The notes beneath the pieces were generated by a model. The model was not told the DNA's origin. It saw nothing but the letters and a program-made list of their open reading frames with translations, and did no database searches. From the NCBI RefSeq assembly GCF_900113185.1, contig NZ_FOZD01000001.1:2790001-2854000 (forward strand): a stretch of DNA of 64,000 bases, given 5' to 3'. The first letter of the stretch is position 1; every line of letters begins with the position of its first letter. The DNA comes from Agromyces sp. CF514 (GTDB taxonomy: Bacteria > Actinomycetota > Actinomycetes > Actinomycetales > Microbacteriaceae). Positions 16,903 through 25,689 of this stretch are shown piece after piece. A program made the translations under genes and the position numbers.

Positions 16903-17913
16903 ATGCCCCAGCACCCTGCTCGCCGCGACCTCATCGTCGGAGTCGTCGCGATGGCGACCGCGATCCTGCTCTGGGCCTCGTTCGCGCTCACGCTCCGCGG
17001 CGTCGGCGGCTCGTCGCTCACGACCGTCGACCTGAGCATGCTGCGCTTCGCAGCCCCGGTGGTCGTGCTCGCGCCCTGGATCCCGCGGGCGGTCCGCGAG
17101 GTCGGCGCCGAACGGCGGGCGACGCTCGTGCTGCTGCTCGTCGGCGGCCTCCCGCACTTCCTCGTCTCGGCGCTCGGCGGGCACCTCGCGCCCGCGGCGC
17201 TCGTGGGACTCATCATCCCCGGCACGGTGCCGCTGTTCGTGACCGTGATCGCGTTCGCGACCCTGCGCGGCCGCATGCCCGTGCGGCAGGCGGCATCCGT
17301 CACCCTCATCGTCGCGGGGGTCGCTGCTGCGGCCCTGCTCATGGCCGACTCGGTGCCGCCGCTCGGCCTCGCCGCGCTGTTGGCCGCGGGGTTCGTCTGG
17401 GCGGTCTACACGCTCGGGCTGAAGCGCAGTTCGCTGAGCCTGACCAGCACCGTGCTGGTGATCTGCGCGCCGTCGGCGCTCATCGCCGGCGCACTCGCCG
17501 TGACCGGGGCGATGCCCTCGAACCTGCTCGCGGGGTCCGCTCGCCCCGGCGACGTCGTGCTGTTCACCGTGCTGCAGGGCATCGGCACGGGCGTCGTCTC
17601 CACGATCGCCTATGCCCACGCCGTCCGGGTGCTCGGCAGCGGCATCGCCGCGACGGCCGGCGCGCTGAGCCCTGTCGTGGCGGCCGGCCTCGCCGTGCCG
17701 CTGCTCGGCGAGCCGATCACGGCCGGCATCGTCGTGGCGATGGCGATCATCGTGTCGGGAGTGCTCGTCTTCAATGCGCCCGGCCACCGCAGGGCGATCG
17801 CGCCGGACGACGGATGCCGCATGCCGCCCCCCTCGGCATCGCAGGGCGACGAGGCGGACGCCCGTCCGGTCGTCCCGGTGGCGGCGACCGCTCCGGCGAC
17901 CCTCGCCGCCTGA
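16903..17913 (+). CDS. EamA/DMT-family exporter
   Basis: 336 aa from ATG 16903; TATCGT 7 nt upstream marks a leaderless start. Ten hydrophobic helices form two EamA repeats (about residues 12-145 and 160-300). The conserved ends include V-D-L-S-M-L-R-F-A-A-P near the start and the terminal L-G-E-P-I-T-A repeat motif. A Pro/Ala-rich cytoplasmic tail of 40 residues follows. Together with the divergent AsnC regulator it suggests amino-acid or metabolite efflux; substrate unknown. Confidence 0.85.
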   Translation: MPQHPARRDLIVGVVAMATAILLWASFALTLRGVGGSSLTTVDLSMLRFAAPVVVLAPWIPRAVREVGAERRATLVLLLVGGLPHFLVSALGGHLAPAALVGLIIPGTVPLFVTVIAFATLRGRMPVRQAASVTLIVAGVAAAALLMADSVPPLGLAALLAAGFVWAVYTLGLKRSSLSLTSTVLVICAPSALIAGALAVTGAMPSNLLAGSARPGDVVLFTVLQGIGTGVVSTIAYAHAVRVLGSGIAATAGALSPVVAAGLAVPLLGEPITAGIVVAMAIIVSGVLVFNAPGHRRAIAPDDGCRMPPPSASQGDEADARPVVPVAATAPATLAA

Positions 17914-17941
17914 GCACCCGCGCGTGCGAGCATGGGTCACG

Positions 17942-18775
17942 ATGACCCACCGAGCCGGCCCACGCCTCGCACGCTGCGCGCTCGCCGTCGCGCTCGCCGC
18001 CACGCTCCTCTGCGGCTGCTCGTCGACCGGCGATGACGATGCCGCCGAGGTGACGCCGCCGCCTGCGGGCGCAGCACCCGACTACCAGCTCGGCGGCGCC
18101 TACGAACCCGACCCCGCCGTCGGCATCGTGGCCCGCGACCGCACGAGCGATCCGGACCCGGAGCGTTATTCGATCTGCTACGTCAACGGCTTCCAGACGC
18201 AACCGGGCGAGCGCGGCCTCTGGCCCGACGGCGTCGTGCTCACCAGCGACGGCACGGATGTCGTCGACCCCGACTGGCCCGACGAGGCGCTGCTCGACAC
18301 CTCGACCGCGGCACGGCGGGCAACCATCGCCACCACCGTCGGCCCGTGGATCCGTGGCTGCGCCGACGACGGATTCGACGCCGTCGAGTTCGACAACCTC
18401 GACTCGTACACGCGCTCGGGCGGCGCGCTGACGCTCGACGACAACCTCGCGCTCGCGACGACACTGGTCGGGATCGCGCACGCCGAAGGGCTGGCCGCGG
18501 GCCAGAAGAACGCCGCCGAGGCTACGGAGCGCCTGCACGACGAGGCGGGCTTCGACTTCGCCGTGGTCGAGGAGTGCATGGCCTACGACGAGTGCGACTC
18601 CTACACCGAGGCGTACGGCGACCGCGTCATCGCCATCGAGTACCCCGACGAGCTCCCCCGCCCGTTCGCCGAGATGTGCGCGGATCCCCATGCGCCGGCG
18701 TCGCTCGTGCTCCGCGATCGCGACCTGACCGTGCCCGGCGACCCGGCCCATCGGTTCGAGCTGTGCGATCCGTGA
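17942..18775 (+). CDS. Lipoprotein of the GH114 / TM1410-like endo-alpha-1,4-polygalactosaminidase superfamily
   Basis: 277 aa. Signal peptide with lipobox L-L-C-G-C (Cys about residue 26), then an Asp/Pro linker. The TIM-barrel motifs are readable: Y-S-I-C-Y-V-N-G-F-Q-T, the catalytic-type D-A-V-E-F-D-N-L-D-S-Y, G-L-A-A-G-Q-K-N-A-A-E, D-F-A-V-V-E-E-C-M and V-I-A-I-E-Y-P-D. Family members cleave alpha-1,4-linked galactosamine polymers. A surface-anchored polysaccharide hydrolase is inferred. Start ATG 17942 lies 28 bases after the EamA stop. Confidence 0.8.
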   Translation: MTHRAGPRLARCALAVALAATLLCGCSSTGDDDAAEVTPPPAGAAPDYQLGGAYEPDPAVGIVARDRTSDPDPERYSICYVNGFQTQPGERGLWPDGVVLTSDGTDVVDPDWPDEALLDTSTAARRATIATTVGPWIRGCADDGFDAVEFDNLDSYTRSGGALTLDDNLALATTLVGIAHAEGLAAGQKNAAEATERLHDEAGFDFAVVEECMAYDECDSYTEAYGDRVIAIEYPDELPRPFAEMCADPHAPASLVLRDRDLTVPGDPAHRFELCDP

Positions 18776-18904
18776 CCCCCGAGCATCCGAGGCCCTCGAC
18801 CAGGCTGGAACCATGGCAGCGAAGGCCTGCCGCTCCCTCCCCCGGCGCACGGGCCCCGGGCACCGGCATCCGCTCTCCTGCCGGGCCGTGCCACCATGGA
18901 TGCC

Positions 18905-19399
18905 GTGACCACCGATCCGACACGCGTCTCAGTCGAAGACGAGACCCGCCTGCTGCACGCGATCGAGGTCGCCCGCAGGTCGCGCGCCGAAGGCAACCAC
19001 CCGTTCGGCGCGATCCTCGTCGCGCCCGACGGCACGGTGCTCGAGGGCCTCAACTCGGTCGTCACCGCGGGCGACCCGACCGGCCACGCCGAGACGAACC
19101 TCGTGCGGCTGGCGAGCGCTCGGATCCCGGCCGAGCGGCTCGCGCTCAGCACCCTGTACACGAGCACCGAGCCGTGCGCGATGTGCGCCGGCGCGATCTA
19201 CTGGTCGGGCATCGGGCGCGTCGTCTACGCCCTGCCCGAGCAGGAGCTCGCGGCCATGGTGCCGAGCCAGGACGGCGAGCCCACGATGGACCTGCCGTGC
19301 CGCGAGGTGTTCGCCCGCGGCGGTCGCGCGGTCCACGTGGCCGGCCCCGCGCTCATCGCCGAGGCGGCCGACGTGCACCGCGGGTTCTGGGGCGCCTGA
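18905..19399 (+). CDS. Nucleoside/tRNA-type deaminase (CMP/dCMP deaminase fold)
   Basis: 164 aa from GTG 18905, preferred because CACCAT lies 7 nt upstream; ATG 18896 would add three residues. Zinc-dependent deaminase signature: G-H-A-E-T (catalytic Glu with His ligand) and P-C-A-M-C-A-G-A-I-Y (two Cys ligands), with N-H-P-F-G-A-I-L-V upstream. The fold matches guanine/adenosine deaminases rather than TadA, because the C-terminal helix is longer (E-V-F-A-R-G-G, H-R-G-F-W). It hydrolyses an amino group on a base; the exact base is not certain. Confidence 0.85.
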   Translation: MTTDPTRVSVEDETRLLHAIEVARRSRAEGNHPFGAILVAPDGTVLEGLNSVVTAGDPTGHAETNLVRLASARIPAERLALSTLYTSTEPCAMCAGAIYWSGIGRVVYALPEQELAAMVPSQDGEPTMDLPCREVFARGGRAVHVAGPALIAEAADVHRGFWGA

Positions 19400-19486
19400 G
19401 CCCCGGTCCGGCCACCCATCGGCGCCCAGCACCCACGTCGTCGCGGTCGTTGCGCCGGCGAGTGATGCCGCGCTAGGTTCCGCTGT

Positions 19487-20533
19487 GTGGCCACAGTCGA
19501 CACCTCCCGTACTCCGACCCTCGAGCCGACGGCCCGTCTCGGGGGCGAGAACGCGGCCGCGGTGACGCAGACCTACCTGTACCTGCGAACGGGCCTCGTC
19601 GGCGCCGTGATCGCCATCGGCCTCGCCGTGGCACTCACGCCGGCGGCGTTGCTGCCGAAGGGCCAGGGCGCGCTGAGCTCGATCAGCCACTACTACTACA
19701 CGCCGGCCAAGATCGTGTTCGTGGGTGCGCTCTGCGCGGCATCCCTCGCGCTGCTCGCCCTCGCCGGAGCCGGCATCCAGAGCTACATCCTCGACATCGC
19801 CGCGCTCCTCGCACCGCTGATCGCCCTGATCCCCACCCCCGTGCGGCTGGCGCAGATCGAGGCGTTCGATCCCAAGTGCGGCCGGCCCGACGACGCGTGC
19901 ATCCCGCCGGGCGACTTCGGCGACGTGCGGCTCGGCTTCGAGGTCTGGCTGTGGATCGCGGGCCTCGCGATCGCGTTCGGCATCGTTCAGGCGGTGCGGC
20001 GCGCGGTCCTGGCTCGGCGGCATCCGAGGCAGCAGAGGCCGGTGCCTCCCCTGCGCTGGGCGACCCTCCTCGTGGCGGCGGGCGTGTGGGCCGTGCTCCT
20101 GGTCACCGGATTCCTGGCGCAGCCGTGGTTCCACGCGTCGGCGCATTTCCTGATCGCCGGAGCCTTCTTCGTGCTGGTCGCGACCGTGGTGTGGATCGAG
20201 GCGGTGCGGCAATGGCGACCGCGGTCGACGATCTTGGGCGATGCCGAGGACAAGGAGCATGGGTCGCGGGCGCTCGCGATCGCGTATGCGATCATCGCGG
20301 TCGCCCTCGCGCTCGACATCGCGGCGGCGGTCGTCGTGATCGTCCGGCAGAAGTGGTTCGACCCCGCCTTCGCCCCGACCGGGGTGTTCGCGGTCGAGGC
20401 GATCGGCCTCACCTGCTTCGCCGTGTTCTTCGCCCTGCAGGCGTGGGAGCATCGCCACGACGTCGACGGTTGGGGGCCACTTCCCCCGAATCGAGCGCAG
20501 CTCGAGAGCATCAGGCACGGCGTCGGCTCGTGA
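19487..20533 (+). CDS. Multi-pass membrane protein, unknown function
   Basis: 348 aa from GTG 19487; TAGGTT 7 nt upstream gives a leaderless start. Seven or so membrane helices are visible. S-S-I-S-H-Y-Y-Y-T-P-A-K-I-V-F-V-G after the first helix is a motif of a widespread uncharacterised integral membrane family. A Cys pair (K-C-G-R-P-D-D-A-C) lies in the loop after helix 3 and could form a disulfide on the outside. No function can be assigned. Confidence 0.75.
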   Translation: MATVDTSRTPTLEPTARLGGENAAAVTQTYLYLRTGLVGAVIAIGLAVALTPAALLPKGQGALSSISHYYYTPAKIVFVGALCAASLALLALAGAGIQSYILDIAALLAPLIALIPTPVRLAQIEAFDPKCGRPDDACIPPGDFGDVRLGFEVWLWIAGLAIAFGIVQAVRRAVLARRHPRQQRPVPPLRWATLLVAAGVWAVLLVTGFLAQPWFHASAHFLIAGAFFVLVATVVWIEAVRQWRPRSTILGDAEDKEHGSRALAIAYAIIAVALALDIAAAVVVIVRQKWFDPAFAPTGVFAVEAIGLTCFAVFFALQAWEHRHDVDGWGPLPPNRAQLESIRHGVGS

Positions 20534-20638
20534 CGGAGCGGGTCGCCGATCGGCCGCAGTCGCCGCCGCCGGCTACTACAGGTGCACGCGGCTGACAACC
20601 CCCCGGACGCCGCCGATGGGTTGCCTACGATCAACTGC

Positions 20639-20992
20639 ATGCCGTTTCGAAGCAAGAGGACTCTCGAGCGCTGGCTCGACGAGTTCCAAGAGGCGCGTGG
20701 CGCCGGTGAGCTGATCCGCGTGGCCCTCCAAGACGGTTCCGACGGCGGAGACACCGGCCTGGTCGTCGTGCCGCTCACCCACGCGACGGTCTCGATCTAC
20801 ATCGAGCCGGTCGATCTCGGCGGTGCCGCCTGGCGGATCACGCTCGAACCGCGGCCCGACATCACCTCGCTGAGCAGCCATCAGCTCCACGCGCTGGCGT
20901 CGGAACTCCAGGTCGCGGCCGAGCTGTGCGCCTATCTCGAGGCCCGTTCGGTCGGTCACGACGAGTCGTGGATCCCGTTCGCCCCCGAGTGA
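20639..20992 (+). CDS. Hypothetical protein, small soluble
   Basis: 117 aa from ATG 20639; TACGAT lies exactly 7 nt upstream (leaderless). An upstream in-frame start at 20582 is less likely. Mixed alpha/beta composition with a helical N-terminus (R-T-L-E-R-W-L-D-E-F-Q-E-A-R) and a C-terminal helix (A-S-E-L-Q-V-A-A-E-L-C-A-Y-L-E). No recognised motif. The diacylglycerol-kinase-like gene follows 62 bases downstream. Confidence 0.7.
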   Translation: MPFRSKRTLERWLDEFQEARGAGELIRVALQDGSDGGDTGLVVVPLTHATVSIYIEPVDLGGAAWRITLEPRPDITSLSSHQLHALASELQVAAELCAYLEARSVGHDESWIPFAPE

Positions 20993-21054
20993 ACGGTCGC
21001 GACCCGGTCGCTCAGAGCAACGCACCGACGAACACCTTCGAGGGGAACGGCATC

Positions 21055-21987
21055 ATGTCGAAACGCACCGCAGTGGTCTGGAACCCGTCCAAGACCGACC
21101 GGCGGGAACTGGAGCAGCCGCTCATCGCCTCGCTCGACCCCGGGTCGGACGTGAGCTGGTTCGAGACCAGCGTCGAGGACCCGGGCCAGGGTGCGGCAGC
21201 ACGTGCGCTGGCCACGGCCCCGGATCTCCTGCTCGTCGCGGGCGGCGACGGCACCGTGCGGGCGGTCGCCGAGCACCTCGCCGAAGCGCGAGCAGGGGTC
21301 GACCTGGGCATCGTCCCGCTGGGCACCGGGAACCTGCTCGCTCGAAACCTCGGCGTTCCCCTCAACGACATCCCGGCAGCGGTCGAGCGTGCGCTGACGG
21401 GCGACGGGCGACCGGTCGACGTCGGCTGGGTCGACGTCGACCTCGAGCACGGCACCGAGCGCCACGCCTTCGTGGTGATGATCGGGTTCGGCATCGACGC
21501 CCACATGATCGCCGAGACCGACGACGACCTCAAGGACAAGGCGGGCTGGCTCGCCTACGTCGAGTCGCTCGGCCGCGCGGTGGCCGCGACCGACGTCCTG
21601 CCGTTCCGCCTCGCGATCGACGATGGGCCGTCTCACGACGAGGAGGGCCACACGCTGCTCGTCGCGAACTGCGGCACCCTCCAGGGCGGGCTGGCCCTCC
21701 TGCCCGACGCGGACCCGGCCGACGGCGAGCTGGATTTCGTCCTCCTGAGCGCCGAAGGACTGGCGCAGTGGTTGGGAACGTTGAAGACCATGGTCTGGGA
21801 CAACGGTCTCCGGCGCATGATCACCGGCGGCGAAGCATCCGACTCGGACACGATCACCCACGGACGCGCGCAGAAGCTCCACGTCTCCCTGCCCGAGGCC
21901 AGGGCCTTCGAAGTCGACGGCGAGGAGATCGGCGATGCGACGGGGATCACCGTCGAGATCCAACCGTCCGCACTCCGCGTGAGATGA
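21055..21987 (+). CDS. Diacylglycerol kinase / sphingosine-kinase-like lipid kinase
   Basis: 310 aa from ATG 21055, with GAGGGG about 10 nt upstream. The DAGK catalytic domain shows A-V-V-W-N-P-S-K, V-A-G-G-D-G-T-V-R-A-V-A (the GGDGT nucleotide loop, about residue 63), P-L-G-T-G-N-L-L-A-R-N-L-G and G-F-G-I-D-A, with the C-terminal F-E-V-D-G-E-E strand. It phosphorylates a lipid hydroxyl such as diacylglycerol on the inner membrane face. Acidic insertions are typical of actinobacterial copies. Confidence 0.9.
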   Translation: MSKRTAVVWNPSKTDRRELEQPLIASLDPGSDVSWFETSVEDPGQGAAARALATAPDLLLVAGGDGTVRAVAEHLAEARAGVDLGIVPLGTGNLLARNLGVPLNDIPAAVERALTGDGRPVDVGWVDVDLEHGTERHAFVVMIGFGIDAHMIAETDDDLKDKAGWLAYVESLGRAVAATDVLPFRLAIDDGPSHDEEGHTLLVANCGTLQGGLALLPDADPADGELDFVLLSAEGLAQWLGTLKTMVWDNGLRRMITGGEASDSDTITHGRAQKLHVSLPEARAFEVDGEEIGDATGITVEIQPSALRVR

Positions 21988-22026
21988 CCTTCGCTGCTCC
22001 AGGAAGGTCGGCTTGCGGGATTCAGT

Positions 22027-22041
22027 TAGTTAGATAAACTA
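22027..22041. promoter_or_regulatory. Candidate MarR operator
   Basis: TAGTTAGATAAACTA has perfect 5-bp arms (TAGTT/AACTA) around AGATA. It stands out in GC-rich surroundings, 46 bases before the gene at 22088. TAGTTAGATA-type palindromes are classic MarR sites, and a MarR gene is second in this transcription unit. Confidence 0.55.
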
Positions 22042-22087
22042 CCTATATGAGCAGCCGTGCCGACGGTCGAGACGAATGGAGCGGATG

Positions 22088-22498
22088 ATGGGCACCTTGA
22101 CCTACAGCCCGGCCGGCGTTCGGATCGATTTCGACGATCGCACGCTCGCCCACCTGAAGGTCGTCATCATCACGAAGCTGCGACGGAACGAGCCCTTCCT
22201 GTTCACGTGGGTGAGCGACGGAGTACCCGAGTCCCTGTGGTTCCACCCGACGATCCCGATCCGGTTCAGGTTCGACAGCACCGAGCCCGAGCAGATGAAT
22301 CCCGCCTGGCTCGAGCGCCTCATGATGACCGCCAACAGCGGCGCCGGACTGCGCATCGTCGACGAAGACGACGGACCGGAACCGACGACTGCCGCCGGCG
22401 TCATCGCGACATCCGGGCGGAAGAGAAGTTCGTATCGATCGGTGGGTATCGATGCGAATAGGGGCGTTGCGCTCGCGGGGGCGAGCTCAGCGGCCTGA
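22088..22498 (+). CDS. Small Microbacteriaceae protein (DUF7882-like; often mislabelled ATP-dependent DNA ligase)
   Basis: 136 aa from the second of two adjacent ATGs, with GGAG 6 nt upstream of 22088. The signature M-G-T-L-T-Y-S-P-A-G-V, F-D-D-R-T-L-A-H-L-K-V-V-I-I-T-K-L-R-R-N-E-P-F, W-F-H-P-T-I-P-I-R-F and N-P-A-W-L-E-R-L-M-M-T-A-N-S-G-A-G-L identifies a small family abundant in this bacterial family. No ligase motif (KxDG) is present, so the common database name is wrong. Its real role is unknown. The MarR regulator follows after a strong hairpin. Confidence 0.75.
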   Translation: MGTLTYSPAGVRIDFDDRTLAHLKVVIITKLRRNEPFLFTWVSDGVPESLWFHPTIPIRFRFDSTEPEQMNPAWLERLMMTANSGAGLRIVDEDDGPEPTTAAGVIATSGRKRSSYRSVGIDANRGVALAGASSAA

Positions 22499-22536
22499 GG
22501 TCGGTGGCGCCTCCTCGCGAGGCGCCACCGCCTCAG
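22495..22536 (+). terminator. Strong long hairpin between the DUF7882-like and marR genes
   Basis: GGTGGCGCCTC (22503-22513) pairs perfectly with GAGGCGCCACC (22519-22529) around CTCGC. Outer CTGAGG (22495-22500) and CCTCAG (22531-22536) extend the stem. It starts over the stop codon of the first gene and ends 42 bases before marR. It may terminate or attenuate, lowering marR expression relative to the first gene. Confidence 0.65.
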
Positions 22537-22578
22537 TGGGCACGACGACGAGGCGGGGACCTCGAGAGGAGCACACGC

Positions 22579-23127
22579 ATGGACCAGTCCGCGGAATCCA
22601 AGCAGAGTTCGGGCTACTGGTATCCATCCGGTCACGCCGCGGAGAATGTCGACGTCCTCAACCTGCTCAGGCGCTACCGCAACGCCGAGGCGGCGATGCG
22701 CGTGCGAACCAGGGCCGACATGGGCATGGGCGAGACCGACCTGCTCGCGCTCCGCTACCTCCTCAGAGCGCAGCGCGAAGGACGACCCATGGTGCAGCGC
22801 GACCTCGCGAACCTGCTCGGCATCTCCGCCGCGTCGACGACCGCCCTCGTCGATCGCCTGGCCAAGAGCGGCCATGTCGCACGCGAACCCCATCCGACCG
22901 ACGGGCGCGCGGTCATCGTCGTGCCGACCGTCGACACCGATCAGGAGGTGCGGGCCACGCTCGGCGCGATGCACCGACGCATGATCGCCGTCGTCGACGA
23001 GCTCGAGCCCGAGGAGATCTCCACCATCGCCCGGTTCCTGACCGGCATGCTCGTCGCCGTCGAAGACCACGACGACGTGGAGCCGCTTCCCGCCCCGGCA
23101 GAGGGGTCGCACACTCCGACGGAGTGA
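22579..23127 (+). CDS. MarR-family transcriptional regulator
   Basis: 182 aa from ATG 22579, with GAGAGGAG about 9 nt upstream. The winged helix is clear: M-G-E-T-D-L-L-A-L-R-Y-L-L, M-V-Q-R-D-L-A-N-L-L-G-I-S-A-A-S-T-T-A-L-V-D-R-L, then the wing H-P-T-D-G-R-A-V-I-V. An acidic C-terminal tail follows the dimerisation helix. It probably binds the TAGTT/AACTA palindrome at 22027-22041, so it would regulate its own unit. Confidence 0.88.
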   Translation: MDQSAESKQSSGYWYPSGHAAENVDVLNLLRRYRNAEAAMRVRTRADMGMGETDLLALRYLLRAQREGRPMVQRDLANLLGISAASTTALVDRLAKSGHVAREPHPTDGRAVIVVPTVDTDQEVRATLGAMHRRMIAVVDELEPEEISTIARFLTGMLVAVEDHDDVEPLPAPAEGSHTPTE

Positions 23128-23207
23128 TCTCAGAGCGACGCCGACACGCCGACGCCGACGCCGACGATACGTCCGGCGTCGCGCGATCACGTCATCCGTT
23201 CGTCCCG

Positions 23208-23248
23208 CCTCACCCGACAGGCTGCCTCACCCGACGGGCAGCCTCACC
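23208..23248. repeat. 17-bp tandem repeat at the 3' end of the sensor kinase gene
   Basis: CCTCACCCGACAGGCTG (23208-23224) is followed by CCTCACCCGACGGGCAG (23225-23241) and a third partial CCTCACC. The repeat includes the kinase stop codon, so the gene's last codons are duplicated downstream. It looks like replication slippage. Confidence 0.7.
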
Positions 23249-24303
23249 TCGACCCGCAGTCCGCCGCCGTCGCGCGGCGCCAGCATCAGGGCGCCGTCGT
23301 GCGCACGGACGATGCTCTGCACGATCGCCAACCCGAGCCCCACCCCCGCGTCATCGCTGCGGATGCGGTCGGTGCCACGGCGGAACGGCTCGGTCAGCGT
23401 CGACAGCAGCTCGGGAGCGACCTCGGGGCCGGTGTTCTCGACGACGAGCGCGGCGGCATCCGCACGGTGCACCGTGGTGACCCGCACGACGCCGCCGGTC
23501 GGCAGGTTGTGCACGATCGCGTTGTGCACGAGGTTGGTGATCAGCTGCAGCAGGAGCGGCTGCGAACCGACCGTTCTCGCGAGCTCGCCCGAGACCTCGA
23601 GCGCGACACGACGCCGCTCCGCGAGCGGCAGCAGCGTCTCGGCCGCCTGCTCGGCCAGCAGCGACAGGTCGACCTGCTCGACATCGAACGACCGCTGGTC
23701 GGCCCGGCTGAGCAGCAGGAGTGCCTCGGTGAGCTCGATCGCACGGGCGTTGACCGCCTGCAGCCGCTCGAGCAGCACGTCGACATCGCGCCCGGGATCG
23801 GTTCGGGCGACTTCGAGGAGGGTCCGAGATGTCGCGAGCGGGGTGCGGAGCTCGTGCGATGCGTTCGCGGCGAACCGTCGCTGCTCGTCGACCTGCGCCT
23901 CGAGGCGGCCGAGCATGGCGTCGAAGCTGTCTGCCAGCTCGCGGAACTCGTCGCGGCGCCCGGCGAGCTCGATCCGATGCGACAGCGAGCCGTCGGCCGC
24001 CCTGCGGGTCGCGCGCGTGATGCGGGTCAACGGGGCGAGCATGCGACCGGCCAGGATCCATCCGCCGAGCAGCCCGAACACCAGCAGGAACAGGATGACC
24101 CAGGTCGCCGCAGGCGCGAACGCGCGAACGAGGTCGTCACGGCCGGGCACGAATCCGCCGATCGTGGCGATCGCCTCCGCAGGCACGTACCGCAGCAGGA
24201 ACGCCCACACGACCGCGAGCAGCAGCACGACGGCGACGAACAGGAACCCCGCATAGCTGAGCGCGAGCTTCAGTCGGACGCTCGGCCCTGGCTGCCTATG
24301 CAT
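23227..24303 (-). CDS. Sensor histidine kinase, VanS-like
   Basis: 358 aa from ATG 24303, which overlaps the end of the response regulator gene by 8 bases. Two membrane helices (about residues 10-32 and 72-95) flank a short 40-residue extracellular loop. Then come a HAMP domain, H-box F-A-A-N-A-S-H-E-L-R-T-P-L-A-T, N-box N-L-V-H-N-A-I-V-H-N, and the G-box V-G-L-G-L-A-I-V-Q-S-I-V. It autophosphorylates on the H-box His and passes phosphate to the adjacent regulator. The divergent VanY/VanZ genes suggest it senses cell-wall or glycopeptide stress. Confidence 0.88.
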   Translation of the reverse strand: MHRQPGPSVRLKLALSYAGFLFVAVVLLLAVVWAFLLRYVPAEAIATIGGFVPGRDDLVRAFAPAATWVILFLLVFGLLGGWILAGRMLAPLTRITRATRRAADGSLSHRIELAGRRDEFRELADSFDAMLGRLEAQVDEQRRFAANASHELRTPLATSRTLLEVARTDPGRDVDVLLERLQAVNARAIELTEALLLLSRADQRSFDVEQVDLSLLAEQAAETLLPLAERRRVALEVSGELARTVGSQPLLLQLITNLVHNAIVHNLPTGGVVRVTTVHRADAAALVVENTGPEVAPELLSTLTEPFRRGTDRIRSDDAGVGLGLAIVQSIVRAHDGALMLAPRDGGGLRVEVRLPVG

Positions 24304-24991
24304 GGGATCCGGCCTCGGCCGCGGCATCCGTGCCCGCATCGATGCGGTAGCCGACGCCCGGCACCGTGGCGATCAGCCAGGGCTCGCCGAGCCGCTTGCG
24401 CAGCGCGGAGACGGTGATGCGCACGGCGTTCGTGAACGGGTCGGCATTCTCGTCCCACGCGCGCTCGAGCAGCTCCTCGGCGCTGATCACGCCGCCGTCG
24501 GCCGCCACGAGCACCTCGAGCACGGCGAACTGCTTGCGGGTGAGCGCGACGTAGCGTCCGTCGCGGTACACCTCGCGCCGGAACGGGTCGACGCGTAATC
24601 CGCCCGCCTCGAGCACGGGCGGCCTCGCGTGCTCGCGCCGGCGGGCGAGGGCCCGGAGCCGCATCACGAGCTCGCGGAGCTCGAACGGCTTGGTGAGGTA
24701 GTCGTCGGCACCGAGCTCGAACCCCGAGGCCTTGTCGTCGAGCCGATCGGCGGCCGTGAGCATGAGCACCGGCAGTCCGCTGCCCGACGCGACGATGCGT
24801 GCCGCGACCTCGTCGCCCGAGGGCCCGGGGATGTCGCGATCGAGCACCGCGATGTCGTACGCATTGAGGCCGAGCAGTTCGAGCGCGGTGTCGCCATCGC
24901 CCGCGATGTCGGCGGCGATCGCCTCGAGGCGCAGGCCGTCGCGGATCGCCTCCGCCAGGAAGGGCTCGTCTTCGACGATCAGCACTCGCAC
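24296..24991 (-). CDS. OmpR-family response regulator, VanR-like
   Basis: 231 aa from ATG 24991. The receiver domain has acidic V-E-D-E, the phosphoacceptor in V-L-D-R-D-I-P-G, T-A-A and K-P-F. The OmpR winged helix ends with V-R-I-T-V-S-A-L-R-K-R-L and V-P-G-V-G-Y-R-I. L-D-R-D-I-P-G is the common form in actinobacterial VanR-like proteins. It lies 86 bases from the divergent D,D-carboxypeptidase gene and is its likely activator. Confidence 0.9.
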   Translation of the reverse strand: MRVLIVEDEPFLAEAIRDGLRLEAIAADIAGDGDTALELLGLNAYDIAVLDRDIPGPSGDEVAARIVASGSGLPVLMLTAADRLDDKASGFELGADDYLTKPFELRELVMRLRALARRREHARPPVLEAGGLRVDPFRREVYRDGRYVALTRKQFAVLEVLVAADGGVISAEELLERAWDENADPFTNAVRITVSALRKRLGEPWLIATVPGVGYRIDAGTDAAAEAGSHA

Positions 24992-25077
24992 TCCCCCATG
25001 GTACGAACCGTCGCATATCGCCGGCGTATCGGAAAACGCGAACGCCCCGGCAACACGCGCTCGCGTTGGCTGGGACC

Positions 25078-25689
25078 ATGCTCAGAGAACCCTCACGAAC
25101 GACCCGCCGTGCGACATCCGTGCTGCTCGTCGTCGTTGCGCTCGCCGCCGCAGCCGTCGTCGCAGTGCTCGTCGGGCGCCTGTCGGCGGCATCCCCGTCG
25201 TCGGCCTCGCCCGCCGCACCGGCCCTCGCCGATCGGGCGGCCGGCGATGACGGAGACGTCGCAGAAGGCACGACCGTCTTCGACGACGTGGCGGCCGTCA
25301 CGAACCTCGAACCGGGCCTGCTCGACGCGATTCGACGTGCTGCCGCCGATGCGTCCCTCGACGGAGTCGCATTCGAGGTGAACGACGGCTGGCGCTCCCC
25401 CGAGTACCAGGAGCGATTGCTGCACGAGGCCGTGGTCGAATACGGCTCCGAGGCCGAGGCGGCGCGGTGGGTCGCCACGCCCGAGACCTCGCCGCACGTG
25501 CACGGCGACGCGATCGACATCGGTCCATGGGATGCCGCGGAGTGGCTGTCCGAGCACGGGGCCGACTACGGGCTGTGCCAGATCTACGACAACGAGCCGT
25601 GGCACTTCGAGCTGCGCCCCGAGGCCGTCGAGGGCGAGTGCCCCGACCTGTACTTCGACCCCACCTTCGATCCGCGGATGCAGGGATGA
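25078..25689 (+). CDS. VanY-type D-Ala-D-Ala carboxypeptidase (peptidase M15)
   Basis: 203 aa from ATG 25078. One N-terminal membrane/signal helix (about residues 12-35) and an Ala/Ser linker are followed by the M15B catalytic core: N-D-G-W-R-S-P-E-Y-Q, the zinc motif S-P-H-V-H-G-D-A-I-D-I-G-P (SxHxxGxAxD) and the third ligand in P-W-H-F-E. It removes the terminal D-Ala of peptidoglycan stem peptides, which lowers vancomycin binding sites. Its stop overlaps the vanZ start (ATGA). Chromosomal copies often serve wall remodelling rather than true resistance. Confidence 0.85.
   Translation: MLREPSRTTRRATSVLLVVVALAAAAVVAVLVGRLSAASPSSASPAAPALADRAAGDDGDVAEGTTVFDDVAAVTNLEPGLLDAIRRAAADASLDGVAFEVNDGWRSPEYQERLLHEAVVEYGSEAEAARWVATPETSPHVHGDAIDIGPWDAAEWLSEHGADYGLCQIYDNEPWHFELRPEAVEGECPDLYFDPTFDPRMQG

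Noticed and set aside
22088..22498. ATP-dependent DNA ligase
   Set aside because: This common database label lacks support: no KxDG nucleotidyl-transfer motif and only 136 residues.
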